A DNA stretch of 47,525 nucleotides from Symbiodinium natans (Eukaryota; Sar; Dinophyceae; Suessiales; Symbiodiniaceae): contig CAJNDS010002444.1 in the NCBI GenBank assembly GCA_905221605.1, positions 176,240-223,764 on the forward strand, given 5' to 3'. The position numbers and the translations under genes are program-made. Shown in pieces: positions 41,601-45,590 of this stretch (positions are counted from its first letter, which is position 1; each line of letters opens with the position of its first letter). The notes under the pieces were generated by a model. It made no database searches. It was given only the letters and a program-made list of their open reading frames with translations, and was not told where the DNA came from.

Positions 41601-42694
41601 CCTCCACCCTAAATCCTAATCTCTAAGCAAAGGAGCCCTAACCCTAAGCCCGGAATCCACCAGATCGGCTTAGAAGAGGTAGGGGGGGGGGGGGGGGGGG
41701 GATGGGAGTTCATGGCCAAGCTTATTAATTTGGGCCTTGGGGTTTAGGGTTTAGGGTTTAGGGTTCAGGGTTCAGGGTTTGGAGTTTCGGGTTTAGGGTG
41801 TAGGGCTTAGGGTTTGGGATGTGCCCCCTGATACTAACAGTCCTGAATAGGGATTATAGTGCCCCCCATTATAATCCCCATGAAGGACTGTTGCGTGATA
41901 AGAGGGAACATCCCAAGGTATAAACTAACTTGGGGATGACTGTAACAAGTAGGAAGGAGCACTTCAATCGGGCCTAGGTTTAGGGTTTGGGGTTTCGGGC
42001 TTGGGGAGGTTGACCAGGATTAGCTTCAGGAACGCACCCAGACCTTGCACACACAAGTTAACTACAGTTGCAGTGTGTTTTTCGTATTCCAATTTTTGGC
42101 GTGGCGTTCCTCAAGAAAAACCCTAGATACACACAGAATGCCAACAAGCGCACACACACAGCCAAAATGCTAGTTCAAGTTCTATGTGAAGAGGCCCGAA
42201 ATCCTAAACCCTGAACCCTAAGCCTTACTCCCTAAATCCTAAACCCTAAGCCTTACACCCTAACTCCTAAATCCTAAATCCTAAACCCTAAACCCTAAAC
42301 CCTAAACCCAATAAATAGGCCCGTGTACGAGTCTGCTAGGGTCAAGGCGTCACTGCCACCCACATCCCCCCCAAAAACCTAACAAAAACCCAAAGCCGTA
42401 AGCCCTAAGCCCCCCCCACAACCGTATACCAACCCTATTGCGAACACTATTAAAAAAATGTAAGAACCTGTCAACACCTCGCGAACACCTAAAAAAAAGC
42501 CGATCAAAATCCATGAACACCTATAAAGCCCCAAACACCCTAAATCCTAAACCCTGAACCCTGAACCCTGAACCCTAAACCCCAAACCCTAAACCCTAAA
42601 CCCTAAACCCAAAAAGAACAACTCCCAGAGCGCGGCTTGGCGCAGGAGCGCCCTCATCCTGACGCTGGGCTACTGCCGCTGCCCTGGTCGAAGC
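17628..42694 (+). CDS. RNF213-like: RNF213-like AAA+ ATPase / E3 ligase gene, first AAA module (19 chained exons, partial)
   Basis: Gene-level entry; exons are listed separately. RNF213-family proteins are giant dynein-like AAA+ ATPases with a C-terminal ubiquitin-ligase part; only the module around the first active P-loop is visible here. The chain gives 332 codons with no stop and all phases match. Motifs in order: Walker A GETGCGKTAL, IHGGITD, Walker B VFFDEIN, CNPYRKR, LVYRVHPLPESL, DFGALSE, ELYIKAI, ESQKYVRE, VVSMRDIGRAARVFKWF, ALILTLGYC. This is the order and approximate spacing I know for the segment between the two P-loops of animal RNF213. The second P-loop (GKPGSSKS-like) and the RING are not seen and should lie downstream. 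Exons are about 4% of the span; introns are mostly telomere-type repeats. The start of the gene is not determined and may lie upstream of 15.7 kb or outside the window. Confidence 0.85.
17895..17953 (+). CDS. RNF213-like: RNF213-like exon 2, helix before the P-loop
   Basis: The acceptor GCCGAG|GTGGAC opens VDNLIKLMSIQQRLKYGLP plus two bases. The exon ends CCAGT with a GC donor (GCCCTTT). The phase-2 remainder joins the next exon to give GLPVILMGETG, matching the family's G(I/L)PV(I/V)xMGETGCGKT. The AG|G acceptor and the phase fit make this junction strong. Confidence 0.85.
17954..19141 (+). other. Intron between exons 2 and 3
   Basis: GC...AG, 1188 bp. Contains CCCTAAA (18050-18080, 18453-18545), TTTAGGG (18616-18700) and a direct repeat of about 44 bp (18081/18402). 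Confidence 0.75.
19142..19181 (+). CDS. RNF213-like: RNF213-like exon 3, Walker A
   Basis: The acceptor AAAAG|GATTCTG is followed by ILMGETGCGKTAL, a complete P-loop (GETGCGKT) for ATP binding. The donor is GT (GTAGTGG). Joined to the next exon it gives KTALVKFLAE, as in the family (KTxLIKFL). The exon is only 40 nt. The intron downstream starts with GGGTTTGGGGTTTAGGG-type repeat. Confidence 0.9.
19182..21120 (+). other. Intron between exons 3 and 4
   Basis: GT...AG, 1939 bp. Starts with G-strand variants (19210-19390), has TTTAGGG 19982-20068 and a CCCTAAA array 20193-20313, and ends CCCTAAACAG. The 20650-20870 and 20920-21040 parts are A/T-rich (CATACATAC, ATAATTGTTATAATT-like) with no gene. 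Confidence 0.78.
21121..21189 (+). CDS. RNF213-like: RNF213-like exon 4, segment after Walker A
   Basis: The acceptor CCCTAAACAG|GTCAAG follows a C-strand telomere array directly. 23 codons: VKFLAETLDFKLFTLDIHGG then ITD. The HGG(I/T)T motif is typical of the family between Walker A and Walker B. A GC donor (GAC|GCGCCC) rejoins GCG ACG ATC in the next exon. Confidence 0.88.
21190..21979 (+). other. Intron between exons 4 and 5
   Basis: GC...AG, 790 bp. TTTAGGG at 21210-21365 and 21640-21726, then CCCTAAA/CCCGAAA 21818-21972. A second copy of the acceptor region (21799-21813) lies inside. Confidence 0.75.
21980..22099 (+). CDS. RNF213-like: RNF213-like exon 5, linker before Walker B
   Basis: After GCCGAG the exon reads ATIVGFLEDAIKSLPPKD and continues through a Pro/Asn/Asp-rich stretch to LQSWLG, 40 codons. 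It ends at GGG|GTTTAGGG, where the telomere repeat itself supplies the GT donor. The first 10 nt and the acceptor (21975-21989) are duplicated at 21799-21813, on the other side of a CCCTAAA array. The Pro/Asn-rich loop is longer than in animal homologues. Confidence 0.82.
22100..23803 (+). other. Intron between exons 5 and 6
   Basis: GTTTAGGG...CCCTAAAAAAG, 1704 bp. Interior has a 10-bp (GGGGGCTTCG)n array (22140-22275), an 8-bp (GCCTTAAA)n array (22870-23015) and polyG runs near 23325 and 23440. Confidence 0.8.
23612..23695. repeat. Dispersed element (ATCCCAGC..AATCAT.CTTAAGCCAT), copy 1
   Basis: 23640-23685 resembles 29038-29085. Intronic in both cases. Confidence 0.5.
23804..23856 (+). 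CDS. RNF213-like: RNF213-like exon 6, Walker B
   Basis: The acceptor AAAAAAG|GTCCTC follows CCCTAAA repeat. It reads VLVFFDEINAANCMALF, the Walker B block (VFFDEIN), with Asp and the catalytic Glu present, so ATP hydrolysis is expected to be possible. A GC donor (TTCAA|GCCGCT) with a phase-2 remainder joins to K in the next exon and preserves family spacing (LFKxIIIDR). A longer open version to about 23876 exists but breaks the spacing. Confidence 0.88.
23857..25014 (+). other. Intron between exons 6 and 7
   Basis: GC...AG, 1158 bp. TTTAGGG at 23883-23925, degenerate TTTATAGG-type to 24290, a CACACCACCGCG minisatellite (24410-24600), CCCTAAA 24717-24830 and TTTAGGG 24900-24980. Confidence 0.75.
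25015..25063 (+). CDS. RNF213-like: RNF213-like exon 7 (TIIIDRMYGNKVIPDN)
   Basis: The acceptor TGCAAAG|GACGATC completes Lys, then reads TIIIDRMYGNKVIPDN. This matches the family's IxxDRxxxGxxLPxN loop after Walker B. A GC donor (AAT|GCCGGC), phase 0, joins to VRIISCCNPY. The frame would run on without splicing but would lose the family match. Confidence 0.86.
25064..26393 (+). other. Intron between exons 7 and 8
   Basis: GC...AG, 1330 bp. A GGTTG..GCCGAT(A/G)TTTC motif repeats four times at 25250-25400. TTTAGGG arrays at 25765-25855 and 25965-26030. CCCTAAA at 26205-26350. Confidence 0.75.
26394..26441 (+). CDS. RNF213-like: RNF213-like exon 8, sensor block CNPYR
   Basis: The acceptor GCCGAG|GTTCGT opens VRIISCCNPYRKRRNK. 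(A/S)CNPYR is the family signature in the sensor-1 position of the AAA module. The donor is GT (AAG|GTTGGG). C-strand repeat precedes and G-strand repeat follows. Confidence 0.9.
26442..26893 (+). other. Intron between exons 8 and 9
   Basis: GT...AG, about 452 bp: TTTAGGG at 26467-26535, then CCCTAAA at 26700-26858. A compact example of the G-strand-then-C-strand arrangement. Confidence 0.65.
26894..26932 (+). CDS. RNF213-like: RNF213-like exon 9
   Basis: The acceptor CACCAAG|GTGGGT gives VGKLTIPDVESDL, followed by a GC donor (CTC|GCAGCG). Phases fit both neighbours. The sequence itself is not a strong family signature. The frame also extends upstream (WIREAMMNPTK) to another AG, so the exon may be longer. 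The context of this acceptor (ACCAAGGTGGG) resembles the previous donor (ACAAGGTTGGG). Confidence 0.6.
26933..27897 (+). other. Intron between exons 9 and 10
   Basis: GC...AG, 965 bp. CCCTAAA at 27065-27205 and 27297-27390. TTTAGGG at 27755-27866. Confidence 0.65.
27898..27928 (+). CDS. RNF213-like: RNF213-like exon 10 (ELEDVALVYS)
   Basis: The acceptor CTTCCAG|GAGTTG opens ELEDVALVYS plus one base. It aligns with the family's (E)xAGLxY segment between CNPYR and VYRVHPLP. Donor GT at 27929; a GC donor at 27932 gives one extra Gly and the same phase. Confidence 0.75.
27929..28843 (+). other. Intron between exons 10 and 11
   Basis: GT...AG, 915 bp. TTTAGGG at 27958-28080, CCCTAAA variants 28160-28390 and 28700-28800. 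Confidence 0.7.
28844..28881 (+). CDS. RNF213-like: RNF213-like exon 11 (GDAATGISDPMK)
   Basis: The acceptor CTTCCAG|GCGGCG, phase 1 in, reads GDAATGISDPMK. A GC donor (AAG|GCTGGG) at 28882 leads into telomere repeat. The DPM(K/R) just before LVYRVHP fits the family. The exon sits between CCCTAAA (upstream) and TTTAGGG (downstream) arrays. Confidence 0.8.
28882..29659 (+). other. Intron between exons 11 and 12
   Basis: GC...AG, 778 bp. TTTAGGG 28895-28928, an island with a dispersed element (29030-29095), CCCTAAG 29103-29150, TTTAGGG 29240-29305 and 29355-29450. Confidence 0.75.
29030..29095. repeat. Dispersed element, copy 2
   Basis: See 23612-23695. GGGAATCCCAGCTCTAATCA and the following CTTAAGCCAT are shared with substitutions. 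Confidence 0.5.
29660..29710 (+). CDS. RNF213-like: RNF213-like exon 12, VYRVHPLPESL block
   Basis: The acceptor TGCTAG|GAGCTC gives 17 codons, ELVYRVHPLPESLIDVV, one of the most recognisable RNF213-family blocks (LVYRVHxLPxSL). The donor is GC (GTG|GCTCGG). TTTAGGG-type repeats flank it on both sides. Confidence 0.92.
29711..33022 (+). repeat. 3.3-kb intron with switched telomere variants
   Basis: TTTAGGG 29822-29960. Nearly pure CCCCAAA 30080-30205. TTTAGGG 30629-30680. polyG 30716-30733. CCCTAAA 31110-31255. Pure CCCCTAAA 31266-31433. A degenerate CCCTAAA/AAGCCCTAAG block of about 1 kb (31975-32995). Non-repeat islands at 30300-30625 and 31436-31770 carry open frames without recognisable products. 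Confidence 0.75.
31436..31770. other. Unique 335-bp island, open on both strands
   Basis: Free of telomere repeats but bounded by them. The + strand is open for 104 codons from 31458 and the - strand for 75 codons from 31653. Neither protein is recognised. It may be a transposon remnant or an unrelated insert. Confidence 0.35.
33023..33058 (+). CDS. RNF213-like: RNF213-like exon 13 (DFGALSE)
   Basis: The acceptor CCCAAG|GTCAGC opens VSDFGALSEASE. It corresponds to the family's (W)DFGxLSxxxE that follows VYRVHPLP. The donor is GC (GAG|GCGATC). The preceding intron, about 3.3 kb, is the longest but one in the chain and holds CCCCAAA, CCCCTAAA and degenerate CCCTAAA arrays. Confidence 0.88.
33059..34099 (+). 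other. Intron between exons 13 and 14
   Basis: GC...AG, 1041 bp. TTTAGGG 33118-33165, CCCTAAA 33303-33400 and 33655-33690, TTTAGGG 34024-34080. Confidence 0.72.
34100..34147 (+). CDS. RNF213-like: RNF213-like exon 14 (ELYIKAI)
   Basis: The acceptor GCGCCAG|GAACTC reads ELYIKAILRKDSATTK and continues the previous exon as DFGALSEASE|ELYIKAIL, the family's DFGxLxxxxExxYIxxIV. GT donor AAG|GTTGAA. An additional small exon may lie between this and the next one. Confidence 0.85.
34148..37652 (+). repeat. 3.5-kb intron with the longest TTTAGGG tract
   Basis: CCCTAAA 34360-34530. CCCCTCTAAA-like 34950-35110. CCCTAAA 35155-35215. About 590 bp of almost continuous TTTAGGG (35290-35880), including a TTAGGGC block 35595-35635. 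CCCTAAA 36395-36550. TTTAGGG 36645-36757. CCCTGAA 37120-37200. CCCTAAA 37575-37645. Islands at 35218-35290, 36550-36645 and 37205-37260 sit in exon-like settings but are not needed by the chain. Confidence 0.75.
34550..34582 (+). CDS. Possible extra RNF213-like exon
   Basis: An island between C-strand and G-strand arrays has a frame WVLLQVIKNN after CACACAG, with a GT donor (AAC|GTGCCG). It would fit in phase between exons 14 and 15 and lengthen a segment that is otherwise shorter than in animal RNF213. The acceptor lacks the usual following G, so this is tentative. A second open frame here (PSASDQEQRAE) is an alternative. Confidence 0.3.
37653..37709 (+). CDS. RNF213-like: RNF213-like exon 15 (FCDLLCESQKYVRE)
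   Basis: The acceptor CACCGAG|GTTTTC gives 19 codons: VFMNAFCDLLCESQKYVRE. It matches the family's xxLLCASQxFxR block. The donor is GC (GAG|GCCCAC). CCCTAAA array upstream, TTTAGGG array downstream. Confidence 0.9.
38012..38114. mobile_element. Dispersed element TACTTTACTGTAAC, copy 1
   Basis: Shares with 46045-46157 the ends (G)CTTTACTGTAAC.TT.GATC and CTACCCTCCT.AGTGCAGCC and the core AAGGCAGCTAAAAG. Noncoding. Confidence 0.6.
38213..38318. mobile_element. MITE-like element GGACCCAGAG...CTCTTGGGT, copy 1
   Basis: Termini ACCCAGAGCGGGCC and GGTTACTCTTGGGT form an imperfect inverted repeat. Related to 39428-39522, with a truncated copy at 2358-2393 and fragments near 39381 and 27612. Confidence 0.6.
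38778..38845 (+). CDS. RNF213-like: RNF213-like exon 16 (VVSMRDIGRAARVFKW)
   Basis: The acceptor CCCGAAG|GTGAAT reads VNEGERSVVSMRDIGRAARV then FK plus two bases. This is the family's S(F/V)VSLRDVxRxxxVFxWF block. A GT donor (TG|GTCCCC) with phase 2 completes Trp with the first base of the next exon. Confidence 0.92.
38846..40233 (+). other. Intron between exons 16 and 17
   Basis: GT...AG, 1388 bp. CCCTAAA 38884-38945, 39050-39150 and 39525-39595. TTTAGGG 39735-39820 and 39968-40020. (TA)n 40148-40170. A dispersed element at 39428-39522. Confidence 0.72.
39428..39522. mobile_element. MITE-like element GGACCCAGAG...CTCTTGGGT, copy 2
   Basis: Same termini and internal GGAAGCC..GGGTACCC(T)n as copy 1. 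It abuts a CCCTAAA array. Confidence 0.6.
40234..40309 (+). CDS. RNF213-like: RNF213-like exon 17
   Basis: The acceptor CCTCAG|GTTCTTG completes Trp and continues FLTSYAKLRGDKECPAVRDD then KDALR. The WF junction agrees with the family (VFxWF). The rest is charged and poorly conserved, as expected for the linker. A GT donor (AGG|GTGTCC) is assumed. Confidence 0.8.
40310..41401 (+). other. Intron between exons 17 and 18
   Basis: GT...AG, 1092 bp. Near-pure 8-bp TTTAGGGG array (40898-41042), AGCCCT(C/G)AAA repeats 40680-40840, CCCTAAA variants 41165-41365. Confidence 0.7.
41402..41451 (+). CDS. RNF213-like: RNF213-like exon 18
   Basis: The acceptor GGCGCAG|GACGGA gives DGTLKINVCAELRENL plus AG. 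A GA donor (AG|GACCCG) would complete Arg with the next exon. GA donors are known in dinoflagellates, but this is the only one in the core chain, so the 3' end is less certain. CCCTAAA upstream and TTTAGGG downstream. Confidence 0.65.
41452..42645 (+). other. Intron between exons 18 and 19
   Basis: GA...AG, about 1194 bp if the GA donor holds. TTTAGGG/TTCAGGG 41463-41560, polyG 41683-41700, MITE 41814-41916, CCCTAAA 42280-42310 and 42540-42610. Confidence 0.6.
41814..41916. mobile_element. Fold-back MITE-like element, copy 2
   Basis: TTGGGATGT / AACATCCCAA ends, inner AACAGTCCT / AGGACTGTT and GGATTATA / TATAATCC pair, so almost the whole element folds. Related to 1849-1940. Confidence 0.72.
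42646..42694 (+). CDS. RNF213-like: RNF213-like exon 19 (ALILTLGYC)
   Basis: The acceptor GGCGCAG|GAGCGC reads (R)SALILTLGYCRCPGRS. It resembles the family's AxxLALxxCY segment that ends the first AAA module. GC donors at 42695 and 42698 both keep phase 0. TTTAGGG repeat follows. Confidence 0.75.
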
Positions 42695-42932
42695 GCCGCT
42701 TCAGGGTTTAGGGGTTTAGGGTTTAGGGTTTAGGGTTTAGGGTTTAGGGTTTAGGGTTTAGGGCTCAAAGCCCTGAACTCTACACCCGAAGCCCTGAGCC
42801 CTAAACCCTAAGCCCGAAACCCCCAAACCCTGTTCGGAGGTTAGGCCCCTGAAGGGTCTACAGTCTACAGGGTTGCAAGCAAAGGCCTAGAGTACAGGGT
42901 TTGTCAGGTTGGCTTCAGGGCTCAGGGTTTAG
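42695..42932. other. Intron between exon 19 and the Glu/Lys-rich exon
   Basis: About 238 bp, GC...AG. TTTAGGG at 42704-42762, CCCTAAA-like 42780-42830, ending CAGGGTTTAG|G. Confidence 0.55.
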
Positions 42933-43055
42933 GTGATTTTGCTCAAGCCCAAGAAGCTCAACCCGGACCAGCTTGCGGAGACAGGCCCCACCCAAGAGGA
43001 GGAGGACGAGGCACGCAAGAAAGCCCGCGAGACTCAGCTGATCGGCGCCCAACAA
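42933..43055 (+). CDS. Coding exon, Glu/Lys-rich segment
   Basis: It starts right after GGGTTTAG, so a telomere repeat supplies the AG acceptor (AG|GTG). 41 codons: VILLKPKKLNPDQLAETG, then a charged PTQEEEDEARKKARETQ stretch, then LIGAQQ. Phase 0 agrees with exon 19, so it may continue the RNF213-like protein as a lineage-specific insert. Third positions are G/C-rich. The frame is open to 43412 if unspliced; a GT at 43056 is the assumed donor because the better-looking frame shifts afterwards. Confidence 0.6.
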
Positions 43056-43104
43056 GTTCAAGCGGCCCTAGAACATCAGAAAGAGAACTGCAGAGCAATT
43101 CGAG

Positions 43105-43242
43105 GCCTCGAAGCGAGAAAGCTCGCGCACCCCACGGAGAAAGGCTGGGGGCACGGAGGCAGAGTCAAAAGAGGATGGTGGTGGCGCAAAAGCTTCGTTG
43201 CCGGCATCAGCTGTTGGAACAACGCGCTCGTCGCCCCCTCCT
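43105..43242 (+). CDS. Coding-like segment, low complexity
   Basis: After TTCGAG|GCC a frame reads ASKRESSRTPRRKAGGTEAE, SKEDGGGAKASLPASAV and GTTRSSPPP, closed by TAA at 43243-43245 (an actual stop, or a donor before it). The composition is that of a disordered region. It implies a 49-nt repeat-free intron (43056-43104) or else an indel relative to the previous frame. The competing continuous frame of 42933-43412 cannot be excluded. Confidence 0.45.
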
Positions 43243-43412
43243 TAAGCTCCAGTATGAGCCCTAGTGGTCTGCTGGAGCCATGTCCAAACCGCCTGCCGGC
43301 GATGGATCTGCTCTTTCACTCCGTGCAACTGGAGACGGACTACGTCTCCAGATGGGACGCCCCCAAATCCCCCAGTGTACTTCATCTGTTTCAGAATATC
43401 CCTAAACCCTAA

Positions 43413-44163
43413 ACCCTAAACCCCAAACCCTGAACCCTGAACCCTAAATCCTAAGCTTCGTCAGAAGAAGAAAATCTACAAACCCTGAGCCTCTCAAACA
43501 GCATCTAGGCCCAACGCCCCGAAGTCCCGACAAGGCAGAAGTGTAACTTGTTCTGATTTCCGGTTTCGGGGTTTAGGGCTTAGGGTTCAGGGTTTGGGTT
43601 TTAGGGGCTTTAGGCCTTTTACTTTGAGGCTTTAGGGTTTCGTACCTTAAGGAATCTTTAAATGCTGTAATGGCCGTTTGGTCTTTGTGTGTTTCACTTC
43701 CTGGAGTTCCTGACCCAAATCCTCGGTTCAAGGTTCATCCTAAACTCTAAGCCCTCCACCCTAAACCTTAAGGTTTTTACCCCAAAGCCAAAGCCTCCAC
43801 CCGAAATCCTAACCTCTCCACCCTAAACCCTAACCCCTCCACCCTAAACCCCAAGACCTCCACCCTAAACCTAAACCCTAAGCCCTCCACCACTGAACCC
43901 CAACCCCTCTACCCTAAACCCGTAAGACCTCCGGCCCGTTCCACTCTAAACCCTAAGCCCTCCACCCTAACCCCCAAGCCCTCCACCCTAAACCCAAGAC
44001 CCCCACCCTAAACCCGAAGCCCTACACCCTAAACCCCAAGCCCTCCACTCTAAACCCCAAGCCCTCCGCCCTAAACCCTTCTTCTTCCGGAACCATGGCG
44101 GACACGTGCCACAAGGGCACGAGCAGTCCAATCAGGCCACACAGTCCAGCAATTGTGGGTGAG
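43413..44163. other. Degenerate repeats, no gene supported
   Basis: CCCTAAA at 43400-43455. A CCTCCACCCTAAACCC(C/T)AAG-type repeat fills 43740-44075. 43470-43735 holds no supported gene. Confidence 0.6.
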
Positions 44164-44269
44164 GGATCTCCGCCCACCAGTCCGAGCCCCCGGCACCAAC
44201 TCCAGTGCCGCGCAGGCGGCAACCGTACGGCGCCCCTCCCCCCACGCCAGCGAATCAGCCAATGGTGGA
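44164..44269 (+). CDS. Coding-like proline-rich exon
   Basis: After GTGAG|GG a frame reads ISAHQSEPPAPTPVPRRRQP and YGAPPPTPANQPMV. It is free of telomere repeat and looks like a disordered Pro-rich linker. A GC donor (GA|GCAAGA) is possible. A competing frame over 44092-44325 is open but has less plausible composition. Confidence 0.45.
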
Positions 44270-44319
44270 GCAAGATTTTTTTTCCGGAGTTTCTCTTCAG
44301 TCAAGCCTTCCAGCCTAAG

Positions 44320-44700
44320 CCCTAACTAAGCCCTCCACCCCAAACCCTAAGCCCTCCACCCTAAGCCCTCCACCCTAAGCGCTAGGCCCTCCACCCTAAA
44401 CCCAGCCCTCAACCTGAAGGCCCCGAAACCGTGAACATCTTGAAGCCTAAGCCCTAAGCCCTAAACGCTAAAACTCAAGACCCTAAGCCCTCAACCTGAA
44501 TGCCTGAAATCGTGAACACCCTAAACCCCAAGCCCTAAGCCCGAAACCCTCAACCCTCAACCCTTTAGAACCCAAACCTCAAGCCCTAAGCCCGAAACCC
44601 TCAACCCTAAACCCTAAACCCCAAGCCCCAAGCCCTAAACCCTCAACCCTAACCCTAAACCGAAACCCAAGCCCTAAGCCCTCAACCCTAAAGGCTTTTG
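44320..44700. repeat. CCCTCCACCCTAAG and CCCTAAGCCC variants
   Basis: Degenerate C-strand telomere-like units with CCTCCA insertions, continuing the 43.7-44.1 kb pattern. Confidence 0.7.
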
Positions 44701-44717
44701 AGCCTCGGGCCACTGAG

Positions 44718-44786
44718 GCTACCACTCGCGGCTCAACCGAAACCAGCGATGGGGATACCGCAAGAGGCAGCACAGCGGGACTTGGG
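44718..44786 (+). CDS. Coding-like Thr/Ser/Gly-rich exon
   Basis: After CACTGAG|GCT 23 codons read ATTRGSTETSDGDTARGSTA and GLG. It ends CTTGGG|GTTTAGGG, the same arrangement as exon 5, with the telomere repeat giving the GT. Disordered composition; family unknown. Confidence 0.45.
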
Positions 44787-45335
44787 GTTTAGGGTTCAGG
44801 GTTGAAGGTTTAGGGGCTTAGGGTTTAGGTGTTCATGGTTCAGGGGTTAGGGGTTTAGGGTTCAGGGTTGAGGGGTTGAGGGGTTGAGGGGTTGAGGGGT
44901 TGAAGGGTTGAGGGGTTGAGAGCAGGGATCGAAATGTATTGGAGAGTCTCTGAGCAATTGTTATGGAAGCACATGGAAAGCCATGAAATGCGGGTTAGGG
45001 TTCAGGGTTTTAGGGTTTTAGGGTTCAGGGTTTTAGGGTTTTAGGGTTTTAGGGTTTTAGGGTTTTAGGGCTTTAGGGTTTTAGGGTTTTAGGGTTCAGG
45101 GTTTTAGGGTTTTAGGTTGTTAGGGTTTTTGGGTTTTAGGCTTTTAGGGTTTTAGGGTTTTAGGGTTTTAGGGTTTTAGGGTTTTAGGGTTTTAGGGTTT
45201 GAGGGTTTGAGGGTTTGAGGGTTTGAGGGTTTGAGGGTTTGAGGGTTTGAGGGTTTGAGGGTTTGAGGGTTTGAGGGTTTCAGGATTTTAGGGTTTTAGG
45301 TTGTTAGGGTTTAGGGTTTAGGGTATAGGGTTTAT
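44787..45335. repeat. G-strand variant blocks
   Basis: TTGAGGGG (44865-44925), then TTTTAGGG (45005-45200, 8-bp), then TTTGAGGG (45198-45280). Each block is internally homogeneous. Confidence 0.85.
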
Positions 45336-45590
45336 TACAGCCTGTCATCTCCTGATTGGCCTCATTTCCTGTGAGTGTTGCGTGCGTTTGTCGCCGCCTC
45401 GATCCAGTGAAGGATGGAGCCTCGGCTGCGAGTATCGCCTAAATACTACAGGGCAAGTGAAGTTTGGGTTTCGAGACTCAGGACCTTTGGACTGGACCCA
45501 GCAAGCTCAGCATACAGCAGCTGAAAAAAGGAACTTTCTCAGGCAGCATTATGCTTTCTAAGCGTCTCAGGCAGCTGAGTATTCTAGGGT
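45336..45590. other. Non-repeat island, nothing recognised
   Basis: No telomere repeat. Short open frames only, with no recognisable motif. Confidence 0.4.

Noticed and set aside
42934-42950. Possible relic of the dinoflagellate spliced leader (GATTTTGCTCAAG)
   Set aside because: Resembles the end of the leader but lacks one G and the upstream half, and the bases are in frame within a plausible exon, so chance is the simpler explanation.
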